A stretch of 31,684 nucleotides of DNA from JBBRCE01 sp038205115 (lineage in GTDB: Bacteria; Planctomycetota; Planctomycetia; Pirellulales; JBBRCE01): NCBI GenBank assembly GCA_038205115.1, contig JBBRCE010000057.1, forward strand, positions 1 through 31,684, given 5' to 3'. The position numbers were made by a program, and so were the translations under genes. Under the pieces are notes generated by a model. The model saw nothing but the letters and a program-made list of their open reading frames with translations, was not told the origin of the DNA and searched no databases. Position 1 is the stretch's first letter. Each line of letters opens with the position of its first letter. Shown here one piece after another: positions 6,866 through 14,929 of this stretch.

Positions 6866-8074
6866 TCATCGCCGGATCGGCGCGGCATCATCCAATGCCG
6901 GATCGGCGCGGCGGCCGTTAAACATTTTGAGCAAAACGATCAACAGCACACCAGCGGCCAGCAAGCCAACGGCCAACAGCGGGCGATACGCAAGCCATGC
7001 CAGCGCAATGGTGAACAGCGAAAGTGCCCCCGCCATCAACATCGCAAACAGGCCGACGCCCATCTGCAACAGGTTGCCAAACAGCGGCACCACATCGGCC
7101 ACCACGGTCAGCGGCGAGAACACGGCCGCAATGCCCATCGCCATGATCACAAAACCCACGAGCCGCAAGATCCAAGTCAGCTTGGCGTTCTGCGACTGCA
7201 ATTGGTGAATCATCTGATCGGGGCTGAACGTGCCTTCGTCCAATTGCTCGACTTGTGTCCCGGTCTTGGCGGTCCAGGGCGCGAAGGTTCGCTGGCTCTG
7301 CACGGCCATGATGCTCACCGCTTCTGGCGTCGCCAGTTCAAAGGCGATGCGGAGATCACTGATCGACGGCTTGCTTGGATCCGGACTGTCTTTTTGCGCC
7401 GGTTCGTTGGGTAGGTAAAATCGATTGTCCGAGAGTCGCGATTGTGCCCGTAGTTTTTCGGGCAGATGCTCGCGTGATTTTTCGTCGAGCGAAACGGGCT
7501 GGAAGTCCGCAATCTGCGAGACCAGACCCGGCGAAAGAACGAACGCACCCAGGCGGATGATTTTGCTATCGAAGTCTTTCGAGCCAAACCGCATGGCGGC
7601 CGGATTCGCGTGATCATCGGGGTGTCGGAATTTAGCGGAATCCTGCCATTCGCTTTTCCATTGTTTATCGTACGACCAGGTCTTGCGTCGATCTTCGCCG
7701 CCGCCAAGTTTTTTTTGCGTTTCGGTCGATTCGTGTTCCACCCATTGGAACATTTCCACATTGCGACGTAGCTTGAGCCCCGGCCTCGCGATTTCGAAGT
7801 CTGGATCGCTCAGTGTTTCATAGCTGCTGGCCTGGCCCGTCATATGCACCAACTTTTGATCGTGCGCGGGATCAACCGCATCGGGCGAGACGGTCACCAC
7901 CGCCGCTTTTGCTTCCAACAAACCATGCGCGGTATGCACGGCTCGCCCTTCGTTCCACCACAGCAGCGGAAATGAAATGAAAAACATCAGCAGGCCAATC
8001 AGCACGCTTTTAATGGATTGTCCCAACCGACCAAACCACGACTGACTGCTGACTTCCGTGTAAGAATCGGCCAT
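6866..8074 (-). CDS. TMEM43-family (LUMA-like) membrane protein
   Basis: This 402-residue integral membrane protein resembles the TMEM43/DUF1625 family, known from animal inner nuclear membrane protein LUMA and from scattered bacteria. It has one hydrophobic segment near residues 20-42 (SVLIGLLMFFISFPLLWW), followed by the typical WNEGRAV sequence. A large non-cytoplasmic or lumenal-type domain (about 45-300) follows, then three or four hydrophobic segments in residues about 300-390. The C-terminus is short and charged. The bacterial function is unknown. The start at 8074 (MADSYTEVSSQSWFGRL) matches the usual N-terminus. The gene lies directly upstream of dprA but shares no obvious function with it. 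Confidence 0.8.
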   Translation of the reverse strand: MADSYTEVSSQSWFGRLGQSIKSVLIGLLMFFISFPLLWWNEGRAVHTAHGLLEAKAAVVTVSPDAVDPAHDQKLVHMTGQASSYETLSDPDFEIARPGLKLRRNVEMFQWVEHESTETQKKLGGGEDRRKTWSYDKQWKSEWQDSAKFRHPDDHANPAAMRFGSKDFDSKIIRLGAFVLSPGLVSQIADFQPVSLDEKSREHLPEKLRAQSRLSDNRFYLPNEPAQKDSPDPSKPSISDLRIAFELATPEAVSIMAVQSQRTFAPWTAKTGTQVEQLDEGTFSPDQMIHQLQSQNAKLTWILRLVGFVIMAMGIAAVFSPLTVVADVVPLFGNLLQMGVGLFAMLMAGALSLFTIALAWLAYRPLLAVGLLAAGVLLIVLLKMFNGRRADPALDDAAPIRR

Positions 8075-8098
8075 CGACCGGACTCCGCAAAACGAGGG

Positions 8099-8155
8099 AT
8101 TTCTGCCGACAATTTAGTCCAACCGATCGCGCGTCGCTAGCATCGGACTGAATTG
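8099..8155. repeat. Imperfect inverted repeat in divergent intergenic region
   Basis: In the 212-bp gap between the TMEM43-like gene and the cytochrome-like gene, CAATTTAGTCC...CCGAT is mirrored by ATCGGACTGAATTG about 15 bp later. Arms match imperfectly, with a 3-nt bulge and one mismatch. A TATACT box lies nearby at 8208-8213. It may be an operator or an mRNA hairpin for either divergent gene. Confidence 0.3.
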
Positions 8156-8286
8156 TTTTGAAAACAGTTGTTACGCGGCGTTTACAAAACTAATGCTTGG
8201 CGGACGGTATACTCAGTTGCGTTGTCGGGAACGTCCGCGAGCACAAATTCGATTTGATGACAAATCAAGCTGACAAGGAGAATCTC

Positions 8287-9417
8287 ATGCACGCCACGAA
8301 ACGCTGCGATCAACGCGCTCACCTGTTTGCCATAACGGTTCTGGGACTGTCGCTGTTTTCGCTGCTCGACGGCGGTCCGGAAAAAATTGCAGCTGCCGAA
8401 CCGCTACCGCCGGCAGCGCCTCAAACTCAACCGGCAGCCGCGCCGGCGCAACCGGCAAAATTGACCGCCGAGGGTTTGCGGAAAGAATTTCCGCTGGAGT
8501 CCATCGTTCCGCGACTGGATTACGAGCGGAAGCGCGTCGAGGCGGATAAAGATCGTCCTGACCGCAAGCTGTCGGAGGAATCGGCAAAACGTTTGGAAAA
8601 GCAGGATCAAATGTTCGACACGAAGTTGTCCAGCGTGCGACCGCATTTATTTTTGCGCGCTGAATCGTTGCGGATGTTGCATTCAGACGAGGTCGATAAA
8701 TTCATTGCTAGCGCCGGATTTGGAATTTCGCGGATGCCGCGTCCAAGCCCGCGTGAACTGAAGATTCCCGAGATGCCGCCCGTGCCGTTCGCGCGCGTCA
8801 ATCCGTCGGCAGAAACGAGTCGCGAGAGTCCGGTCAAACTGCCGGCCACCGAAGAGATCGCCTCTAAGCAAGGCAACCCACTGCGCTTACCACCAATGGA
8901 CCGCGTGCATGAGCGATATGACTCGGCCACGTACCAATTTGTAATGCCGTATACGCTTGGATATTTCAAAAGCCGCGATCAAGTGGCCGGTTTCACCAGC
9001 CACCAATTCAATTACACCGTCGAAATGGATTATCCCTTCGCCAAAGACGGCAAGCCGCTGGCGGAAACGTCGAAGTGGGTGATCAATCGTTTGGAATTGG
9101 TCAGCTTGCTCAAGCACGACAAGCCGGCGGTCTATCTTTCCGAGCATTTGCCGCGAATGGACGAATTGAAAGCGGCCAAAACCCGCCCGCTCAACGGCTT
9201 CGAAGAAAAGTCGTTGACGGCGCTACGCGACGGCGAAGACCTGCTCGTCGACGCCACGCCCAATCACTTGACGATGCTCGGCGCGATCCGTGCTTCGAAG
9301 GGCTGCGTCGATTGCCATTACGTCAAACATGGTGAACTGTTGGGCGCATTTTCGTACACGATTGATCGCGAGACTCCCATCAAGGTTGCGCCGGTGGCCG
9401 AAAAACCGGTGAATTAG
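8287..9417 (+). CDS. Exported protein with one C-terminal CxxCH haem motif
   Basis: A predicted exported protein of 376 residues. The ATG at 8287 has AAGGAG 6 nt upstream, so it is preferred over upstream in-frame starts. Residues about 10-35 form a signal peptide (LFAITVLGLSLFSLL), followed by an alanine/proline linker. A long uncharacterised region ends in CVDCH at residues 340-344, a single c-type haem attachment motif, within GCVDCHYVKHGELLGAFSY. That segment resembles haem sites of DUF3365/Tll0287-like sensor domains. Haem would be attached covalently outside the cytoplasm. The histidine kinase at 10330 carries a similar motif in its sensor region, so both may take part in redox sensing, but they are 0.9 kb apart with an opposing gene between. 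Methionine and histidine residues that could supply the second ligand are not identifiable. Confidence 0.7.
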   Translation: MHATKRCDQRAHLFAITVLGLSLFSLLDGGPEKIAAAEPLPPAAPQTQPAAAPAQPAKLTAEGLRKEFPLESIVPRLDYERKRVEADKDRPDRKLSEESAKRLEKQDQMFDTKLSSVRPHLFLRAESLRMLHSDEVDKFIASAGFGISRMPRPSPRELKIPEMPPVPFARVNPSAETSRESPVKLPATEEIASKQGNPLRLPPMDRVHERYDSATYQFVMPYTLGYFKSRDQVAGFTSHQFNYTVEMDYPFAKDGKPLAETSKWVINRLELVSLLKHDKPAVYLSEHLPRMDELKAAKTRPLNGFEEKSLTALRDGEDLLVDATPNHLTMLGAIRASKGCVDCHYVKHGELLGAFSYTIDRETPIKVAPVAEKPVN

Positions 9418-9464
9418 CCCATTGCCGTGACGTACCGACGCCGATTGTCGGAACCAACTTGGAT

Positions 9465-10007
9465 TTAGGCGGCTCGGCGTTTGGGCGTGGCTTTAGCGAA
9501 CTTGGCAATCTCCATTTGCGCCAGCGCGCGAAACGTGCCGTGCGGCTCGGGCGACTGCACCAGCACGGTTGCTTCTGGCGAGAGCATCCGCGGGACATAC
9601 CACCAGGTTAAGCCCAGCGACTGCGGCTCGTACGCGCCGGAAAGAATGATTAGGTCGACATCCACCAGCCCCGCCGAGGCAACCCGTTTCAGCGCGTCGC
9701 GCGGCTCGCCAGGCGTCAGCGTACCGCGAATGTTCATGGAACGCAGCAGTTTGTGCGCGGCCTTGAGCGACAGTTGCGCGGCGCCACCGGCTTCGAATCG
9801 GTCGATGCCGGTGTAGCGAATTTCGTCGGCCGCGCAATATTGCAGCGCCGTGTTGAGCATTCGCTCGGTACGTTGACCGTCGCCTAAGCCGATTTCGACG
9901 ATGTTACGGCAGTGCTTTTCGGCAATCAGCTTATAAAGTAGCCGATCGCAAGCAGGCTTGGAAAAGTGGGTCAACCAGAATAGCTGGAATCGGCTGGATA
10001 CGGACAA
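9465..10007 (-). CDS. Putative class I SAM-dependent methyltransferase-like protein
   Basis: A 180-residue protein. NIVEIGLGDGQRTERML has the glycine-rich ExGxGxG shape of the SAM-binding motif I, and IRYTGIDRFEA fits the acidic end of strand 2. A strand with LVDVDLIILSGAY follows. The start is TTG at 10007, chosen because GGAGG lies 6 nt upstream and no good ATG is nearby. The protein is shorter than full methyltransferases (usually above 200 residues) and lacks a visible catalytic motif, so it could be a divergent or non-catalytic member. It converges with the CxxCH protein gene, with stops 47 nt apart. The substrate is unknown. Confidence 0.6.
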   Translation of the reverse strand: MSVSSRFQLFWLTHFSKPACDRLLYKLIAEKHCRNIVEIGLGDGQRTERMLNTALQYCAADEIRYTGIDRFEAGGAAQLSLKAAHKLLRSMNIRGTLTPGEPRDALKRVASAGLVDVDLIILSGAYEPQSLGLTWWYVPRMLSPEATVLVQSPEPHGTFRALAQMEIAKFAKATPKRRAA

Positions 10008-10184
10008 CTTCGCCCTCCTTGGCGTCGAGTTCGATCAGTGGTTGCGAGAAATTTCTCGTCGGCCTGTCGGCGAACTGCTCCGCAGTTTGCCAGGGTCGCA
10101 AAGATCGAACTGGGTTGTACGACTCGATAAAATGTCGCTACAGACAATCTCGGCCCGCCGGACGGCCGGAATCCAACGGATTCG

Positions 10185-10322
10185 TTGGCCACCGTGCAGT
10201 TTGCCATCTCGCAGCGCCCACTGGTCTGGTTGGATTCCGATCAACCGCGTAAACTACGGTTCTGGCAGCACTTCGCCAGCCTGCGTAACTTCACAGCCAA
10301 GTTCTTAGTCGCAGCCTTCTGA
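10185..10322 (+). CDS. Possible small protein upstream of the histidine kinase
   Basis: A 45-codon frame starting at TTG ends in TGA 7 nt before the histidine kinase ATG. The peptide (VQFAISQRPLVWLDSDQP, later RKLRFWQHFASL) has codon choices like neighbouring genes, and the frame is open back to a TAA at 10131. There is no ATG and no clear ribosome binding site. It may be a small coupled gene, a fragment of a longer ancestral gene, or chance. The rest of the 320-bp gap upstream of the kinase shows nothing recognisable. Confidence 0.25.
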   Translation: MATVQFAISQRPLVWLDSDQPRKLRFWQHFASLRNFTAKFLVAAF

Positions 10323-10329
10323 ATTTTTC

Positions 10330-12192
10330 ATGTCGTACCGTTCATTCAAACGCATGTTGGGCGAGACCAGCCTGGAGCGCAAATGTCGCTTCTTGTTCGG
10401 CGCTTGCTTACTGTTTTTAATTACGAGCAGCTTCTGGTGGTACGGCATTCGGACCGAACAATTGGTGGAATCAAAAACCACCAGCATCGGCGCGCCGCTG
10501 GTGCAAGCATTCTTGTTGCAAAAGCATTTCGAGAAATGGCGGCCAACGGATCAGGATTCGATCAAGAAAGACATCGATAATTACGCGATTCCGGATTTGG
10601 TTAAGAATCTGAAAACCTTTAAATACGATTCGCGCTTTCTCAAGCCGTTTCCGATTCCCAATAAGGACGAAGACGCGGAAGACGATCAAGAGCGGGAGAT
10701 TCTCAACTACTTTGCCGAACATCGGCCGCCGCTGCCGGATGACGAGCGCCGCACGGCAACCGCCGAAGACTCGCGGTTGGCCGTCGAACACCGCGAGCGA
10801 CGTTTGCCCGAAAAAAGCGAATATCGCTACTACCAGCCAATCTATCTCACCGACGAAACCTGTTCGAGTTGTCACCATCATCACAACTCGGCTGGCGCGT
10901 CGACAAATCTTGGCAGCGTCAACCCCATGGGGCCGCCGCTCAAGCTGGGCGATTTGATCGCTGTGATGATTATCAAGATTCCTGATGCGGAAACGCAGAA
11001 GGCGTTGAATTGGAATCGCGCCATTTTGCTGGCCACGGCCATCATTACGGTGTTTTTGGCGATGATCGCCTCATACATCATTGTGCGGTACGTGATCGTC
11101 AAACCGCTCAAGCATTTACGCGACGTCAGCGACGCGGTGAGCCACGGCAACACGGATTTGCGCGCGGAAATTCACACCGCCGACGAGTTCGAAGAACTGG
11201 CCGTGGCCTTTAATCGCATGTTGCGTGGGCTGGTCGATGCGCAGGAAGAACTTAAACAAGTCAACGGCAGTCTGGACGGCAAGGTCGATGAACTGGCGCA
11301 AGCCAATATGCGGTTGTACGAACTGAATCGGCTCAAAAGCGATTTTCTGGCCACCATGAGCCATGAGTTGCGAACACCGCTTAATAGCATCATCGGCTTT
11401 AGCGATGTGCTGGACTCCATCAAGTCGCTGGACGATAAGCAGCGGCGTTACGTGCAAAACATTCAGAAGTCGGGGCGCGTGCTGCTGGACATGATCAATG
11501 ACATCTTGGATTTGGCCAAGATCGAAAGCGGCAAAATGGAAGTTCGGCTTTCGGAGTTTCGCGTCGAACATGTCATCAGTGCCCAATGCGATATGGCCCG
11601 GCCGTTGACCGAGCGCAAGAATATCGATCTGGAAACCGAGATTGCGGTCGCCCTGCCACCGCTCTACCAGGATCAGGGCAAGGTTCAGCAGATCATCAAC
11701 AATTTGCTCTCCAACGCCATCAAATTTACGCCAGAAGGCGGTCGGATTGTGGTCGCTGCCAGTGGTGATCCCTCGACAGACTTGCTGATTTCCGTGATCG
11801 ATACGGGCGTGGGAATTGCCGAAGAAGACCAGGTCGCCATTTTCGAAAAGTTTCGTCAAGGCAAGGCGGTACTGGCGCGCGGCGACGCCATTACCCGCGA
11901 TTATTCGGGCACGGGCCTGGGGCTATCGATCGTCAAAGAACTCTGCAAACTGCTCGGCGGCGAAATCACCTTGCAGAGCGAACTCGGCAAGGGAAGTGCG
12001 TTTACCGTGCGGTTGCCTTGGACGCGTCCACACGTCAGCAAGTTGGACAACTCCAGCCCGAATTCGCTGGAAGACACGCTGCGACTGGCAAAACATGGCG
12101 AAGCCCACGGCATTGCCAAAGGCGGCCTACCTGCCAATGGCGTATCGCCTACGGGCGGAGAACCGGCGCGGGCTGGTTGGTCGGGCGCTTAA
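10330..12192 (+). CDS. Membrane sensor histidine kinase with CxxCH haem motif
   Basis: A 620-residue hybrid-free histidine kinase. A hydrophobic helix near residues 19-38 anchors an extracytoplasmic sensor domain (about 40-225) that contains CSSCH at residues 178-182, inside a run of four histidines. This is a haem c attachment motif typical of DUF3365-like sensors. A second membrane helix (about 231-257) is followed by a HAMP domain, a short coiled coil, then HisKA with the phosphoacceptor H345 in MSHELRTPLN. The ATPase domain has N box NNLLSNAIKF, G1 DTGVGI and G2 GTGLGLSI. It probably senses a redox signal or a small ligand through haem and signals to an unlinked response regulator, as none is in the window. 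The C-terminal 50 residues are low complexity. The ATG at 10330 lacks a good ribosome binding site. Confidence 0.9.
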   Translation: MSYRSFKRMLGETSLERKCRFLFGACLLFLITSSFWWYGIRTEQLVESKTTSIGAPLVQAFLLQKHFEKWRPTDQDSIKKDIDNYAIPDLVKNLKTFKYDSRFLKPFPIPNKDEDAEDDQEREILNYFAEHRPPLPDDERRTATAEDSRLAVEHRERRLPEKSEYRYYQPIYLTDETCSSCHHHHNSAGASTNLGSVNPMGPPLKLGDLIAVMIIKIPDAETQKALNWNRAILLATAIITVFLAMIASYIIVRYVIVKPLKHLRDVSDAVSHGNTDLRAEIHTADEFEELAVAFNRMLRGLVDAQEELKQVNGSLDGKVDELAQANMRLYELNRLKSDFLATMSHELRTPLNSIIGFSDVLDSIKSLDDKQRRYVQNIQKSGRVLLDMINDILDLAKIESGKMEVRLSEFRVEHVISAQCDMARPLTERKNIDLETEIAVALPPLYQDQGKVQQIINNLLSNAIKFTPEGGRIVVAASGDPSTDLLISVIDTGVGIAEEDQVAIFEKFRQGKAVLARGDAITRDYSGTGLGLSIVKELCKLLGGEITLQSELGKGSAFTVRLPWTRPHVSKLDNSSPNSLEDTLRLAKHGEAHGIAKGGLPANGVSPTGGEPARAGWSGA

Positions 12193-12355
12193 TTGCCAAG
12201 TCGGTCATGACGGTCTGCCTTCCCGGTACGCACTTTACGCCGCCACTTACATTTGGCCCGATCAGTCGCGAAACTTCCAGCCAGCGTCCGCCGAGAATTT
12301 GCGAGTGTTCCCCCAACGAACGATCGCCGCGAATTTGCGGATCGATCGATGCCAC
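12149..12355 (-). CDS. Questionable small minus-strand gene
   Basis: A 68-codon frame starts with GTG at 12355 and runs into the histidine kinase 3' end (44-nt overlap). The peptide contains SLGEHSQILGGRWLEVSRLI and its codon use resembles local genes. An AGGAGG sequence lies about 14 nt before the GTG, which is further than usual. No family is recognised. It is listed because the 370-bp gap between the kinase and sufR has nothing else except the sufR promoter. Confidence 0.2.
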   Translation of the reverse strand: MASIDPQIRGDRSLGEHSQILGGRWLEVSRLIGPNVSGGVKCVPGRQTVMTDLAIKRPTNQPAPVLRP

Positions 12356-12488
12356 GACGGCGCTGACTCCCTCCTGTTAGGGCGAAAAGACTTCGGAAAA
12401 GTGATCGCTTTCCGCGTGCCCGGCTCGCCAAAACTTCGCGAAACGAAACGTTCCGGCCAGTATCCCGGCAGCTTTTTCGCATACCTAG

Positions 12489-12516
12489 TTGTCAATAATC
12501 GCGAAACGGATATCAT
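12489..12516 (+). promoter_or_regulatory. Predicted sufR/suf operon promoter
   Basis: TTGTCA (12489-12494) and TATCAT (12511-12516) are separated by 16 nt. Both are close to sigma-70 consensus. The start of transcription would lie about 40 nt before the sufR ATG. As SufR proteins repress their own operons when cluster-bound, an operator is expected here, but the CAAC-N6-GTTG site known from cyanobacteria is not seen. Confidence 0.55.
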
Positions 12517-12562
12517 TAAGGCAGTTGGAAAGTATCTGATTCGATTCTTCACTGCAATTTTC

Positions 12563-13249
12563 ATGGCCTCAACCTTTGAGAGCTCGGACCGTGCGCTACT
12601 CGATTTGATTCGAGAACAGCCGCTCGGAATATCGGAACTGGTTACGGCAATGGGAGTTACTGCAACGGCCGTCCGCCAGCGATTGGCGCGGCTCATGCAG
12701 CAGGGGTTGATCCAGCGGCGTGAGGTGCGGGCCAGTCGAGGGCGGCCAAGCCATCGATATCAGCTTACCGAACGCGGCCAACGGCAGTTCGGATCGAACT
12801 TTGCGGACTTGGCACTAGCATTATGGGACGAAATTCGGAAGATAAATGAGCCTGAGGTTCGTAATGGTTTGATGCGACGGGTGGCGCAAACTTTGGCGGC
12901 CAAGTACGCGCCGCAAATTCGTGGCGTAACTGCCGCTGAGAAGATGAGTTCCATCGCCCAGTTGTTGGCCGAGCGTGACGTGCCGTTTAGCGTCAAATCG
13001 GTCGATTCGCTGACGGTGCTTACGGCAGACGCTTGCCCTTATCCGCAACTGGCTGAGCAAGACCGCAGTATCTGTTCGGTTGAAAAAATGTTGTTTTCGC
13101 AGTTAATGGGCGAGAACGTGCGCTTGAGCGACTGTCGGTTGGATGGAGCCAGTTGCTGCACGTTCGAAGTCCGTCCGGCCGCTACGGTGAATGCACTCGC
13201 TTGCGAGTTAGCCGATCCAAACGCGGCCGTGTGTCCGCCAGTGGGTTGA
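12563..13249 (+). CDS. sufR: SufR-type Fe-S-binding transcriptional repressor
   Basis: A 228-residue regulator of the DeoR/ArsR-like winged-helix SufR family. Residues about 8-75 form the helix-turn-helix and wing (QPLGISELVTAMGVTATAVR, then GRPSHRYQLTERGQ). The C-terminal part carries the cysteine cluster used to bind an Fe-S cluster: C158 in TADACPYPQL, SICSVE, LSDCRLDGASCCTF. In SufR the cluster-bound form represses suf genes and loss of the cluster relieves repression. Its place at the head of a suf operon fits. The ATG at 12563 follows a predicted promoter. The frame is open far upstream through the kinase gene, but the conserved protein begins at MASTFESSDRALLD. Confidence 0.88.
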   Translation: MASTFESSDRALLDLIREQPLGISELVTAMGVTATAVRQRLARLMQQGLIQRREVRASRGRPSHRYQLTERGQRQFGSNFADLALALWDEIRKINEPEVRNGLMRRVAQTLAAKYAPQIRGVTAAEKMSSIAQLLAERDVPFSVKSVDSLTVLTADACPYPQLAEQDRSICSVEKMLFSQLMGENVRLSDCRLDGASCCTFEVRPAATVNALACELADPNAAVCPPVG

Positions 13250-13315
13250 ATCATGGTCGAGATTCTGAATTGCAATTGACCCAAAAACCGATGTTGGCGT
13301 TTTAGGAAATTTTGG

Positions 13316-13921
13316 ATGACAAAGCCCTGGATTGAAGGACGTTTCGAAGAAAACGTCATTACCACGACGCTTGAGCAAGCCATCAATTGGGCTCGCCAGT
13401 CGAGCATTTGGCCCATGACGTTTGGGCTGGCGTGCTGTGCCATTGAAATGATGGCCGCCGGTGCCAGTCGGTACGATATGGACCGTTTTGGCGCTGGTGC
13501 GTTTCGGGCAACGCCGCGTCAGGCGGACTTAATGATTGTCGCCGGCACGGTCACTTACAAAATGGCCAGTCGTGTGCGTCGGCTATACAATTTGATGCCA
13601 GACCCCAAATTCGTCATCGCCATGGGCGCGTGTACCACCGGTGGCGGCCCTTATTTCAAATACGGTTACCACGTCGTCAAGGGTGTTGACCTTGTTGTGC
13701 CCGTGGACGTTTACGTGCCTGGCTGCCCGCCGCGTCCGGAGTCGCTGCTCGAAGGCCTGATGCGAATTCAAGACAAGATCATGGGCCAAAAAATCAATCG
13801 TGGTCGTCGCAGCGGCGAGAAGTTGGTGGATGAGTTGCCCATGCCGCATCACAGTGGCTACGTGCAATCGGCAGTCAGCCAAGACGACTTGGTCTTCGAT
13901 CATCAAAAAATTACCGGTTAG
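13316..13921 (+). CDS. nuoB: NADH-quinone oxidoreductase subunit B, isolated copy
   Basis: A 201-residue NuoB, the complex I subunit that holds Fe-S cluster N2 and passes electrons to quinone. All four cluster ligands are present: adjacent C40 and C41 (LACCAIEMM), C106 (MGACTTGGGP) and C137 (VPGCPPRPE). The quinone-site and core sequences (GAGAFRATPRQADLMIVAG, VTYKMASRVRRLY) are intact and the length is normal. AGGAAAT lies close before the ATG at 13316. The gene stands alone between sufR and sufC, without nuoA, nuoC or other subunits. It may be the only nuoB of the genome displaced from its operon, or a paralogue. Co-location with cluster assembly genes could tie its supply to Fe-S status. 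Confidence 0.95.
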   Translation: MTKPWIEGRFEENVITTTLEQAINWARQSSIWPMTFGLACCAIEMMAAGASRYDMDRFGAGAFRATPRQADLMIVAGTVTYKMASRVRRLYNLMPDPKFVIAMGACTTGGGPYFKYGYHVVKGVDLVVPVDVYVPGCPPRPESLLEGLMRIQDKIMGQKINRGRRSGEKLVDELPMPHHSGYVQSAVSQDDLVFDHQKITG

Positions 13922-13985
13922 CGTCGCAAACGGCGCGTTATGAGTTTAATCGTACTTAGTCGCAAACTCGTGAAACAGAAAAGTC

Positions 13986-14813
13986 ATGACAGAAACGTTG
14001 AAGATTGTTGACCTGCACGTGGCCGTTGAGGGCAAGCCGATTCTCAAGGGCGTGAACCTGGAGATCAACCGGGGCGAAGTCCACGCCTTGATGGGGCCAA
14101 ACGGTTCCGGTAAAAGCACGCTGGGATTCGCCATCATGGGTCATCCCAATTACGAAGTCACCTCCGGCAGCATCACGCTTAACGGCCAAGACGTATTGGA
14201 GATGGAACCCAACCAGCGGGCTCGGGCTGGCATTTTCATGGCCTTTCAGCGGCCCATGGCCGTACCGGGCGTGAAAATGGCCGACTTTTTACGACACGCA
14301 GCCACGAATGTGCGCCGGCCGGACCGCAAAGAAGGCGAAGAATTGATTCCCATGCGGGAATTCCGCAGCGAACTCAAAGCCAAGATGCAGCAGCTTAAGA
14401 TCGATCCCGAGTTTGCTCGCCGCTACGTCAACGACGGGTTTTCCGGCGGCGAAATGAAGCGGGCTGAGATTCTGCAATTGGCCATGCTGCAACCCAAGTT
14501 CGCCATTCTCGACGAAACCGACAGCGGGCTCGACGCCGACGCCGTCCGCCTGGCCAGCCAGAGCATTGCCGAAATCGGCGGCGCAGGCATGGGCATCCTG
14601 ATCATCACGCATCACGAACAACTGTTGGAACACAATTCGCCGCTCAAAACTCACGTGATGTTGGGCGGACGAATTGTCGAAACGGGCGGTCCGGAATTGG
14701 CCGTCGAACTGCACAAGCGGGGCTATGAACGCATCCGCAACGCCTATCCCGAGGCCGCCGCGGATGAGCGAGAAATGACAGCCGTCGGCGTGCCGCACGA
14801 AGTGGCTTCGTAA
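13986..14813 (+). CDS. sufC: SufC ATPase of the Fe-S cluster scaffold
   Basis: A 275-residue ABC-type ATPase that powers the SufBCD scaffold in the cytoplasm. Visible motifs are Walker A GPNGSGKSTLG (near residue 37), Q-loop MAFQRPMAVPG, signature FSGGEMKRAEI, Walker B FAILDETDSGLD and the switch histidine in LIITHHEQLL. The SufC-specific sequence around the Walker B (DETDSGLDADA) is conserved. It begins 64 nt after nuoB and is followed by sufB after 116 nt, in the order C-B-x-D. The ribosome binding site is weak. The C-terminal extension of about 20 residues (AADEREMTAVGVPHEVAS) is a little longer than usual. Confidence 0.97.
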   Translation: MTETLKIVDLHVAVEGKPILKGVNLEINRGEVHALMGPNGSGKSTLGFAIMGHPNYEVTSGSITLNGQDVLEMEPNQRARAGIFMAFQRPMAVPGVKMADFLRHAATNVRRPDRKEGEELIPMREFRSELKAKMQQLKIDPEFARRYVNDGFSGGEMKRAEILQLAMLQPKFAILDETDSGLDADAVRLASQSIAEIGGAGMGILIITHHEQLLEHNSPLKTHVMLGGRIVETGGPELAVELHKRGYERIRNAYPEAAADEREMTAVGVPHEVAS

Positions 14814-14929
14814 CCGATAACGAATTCGATTTTTACGTACGATTGTAGATGGTGCGGTGTTGCTCGCCGGCATTTAGCCGCGACGTCCACACTGGCCAGA
14901 ATCTCATTTTGCGAACTGTGAGTACGACT

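Noticed and set aside
11816..12562. Long N-terminal extension of SufR
   Set aside because: The frame is open through the histidine kinase 3' end, but the peptide is arginine/serine-rich out-of-frame translation, and SufR family proteins begin at the HTH near 12563.
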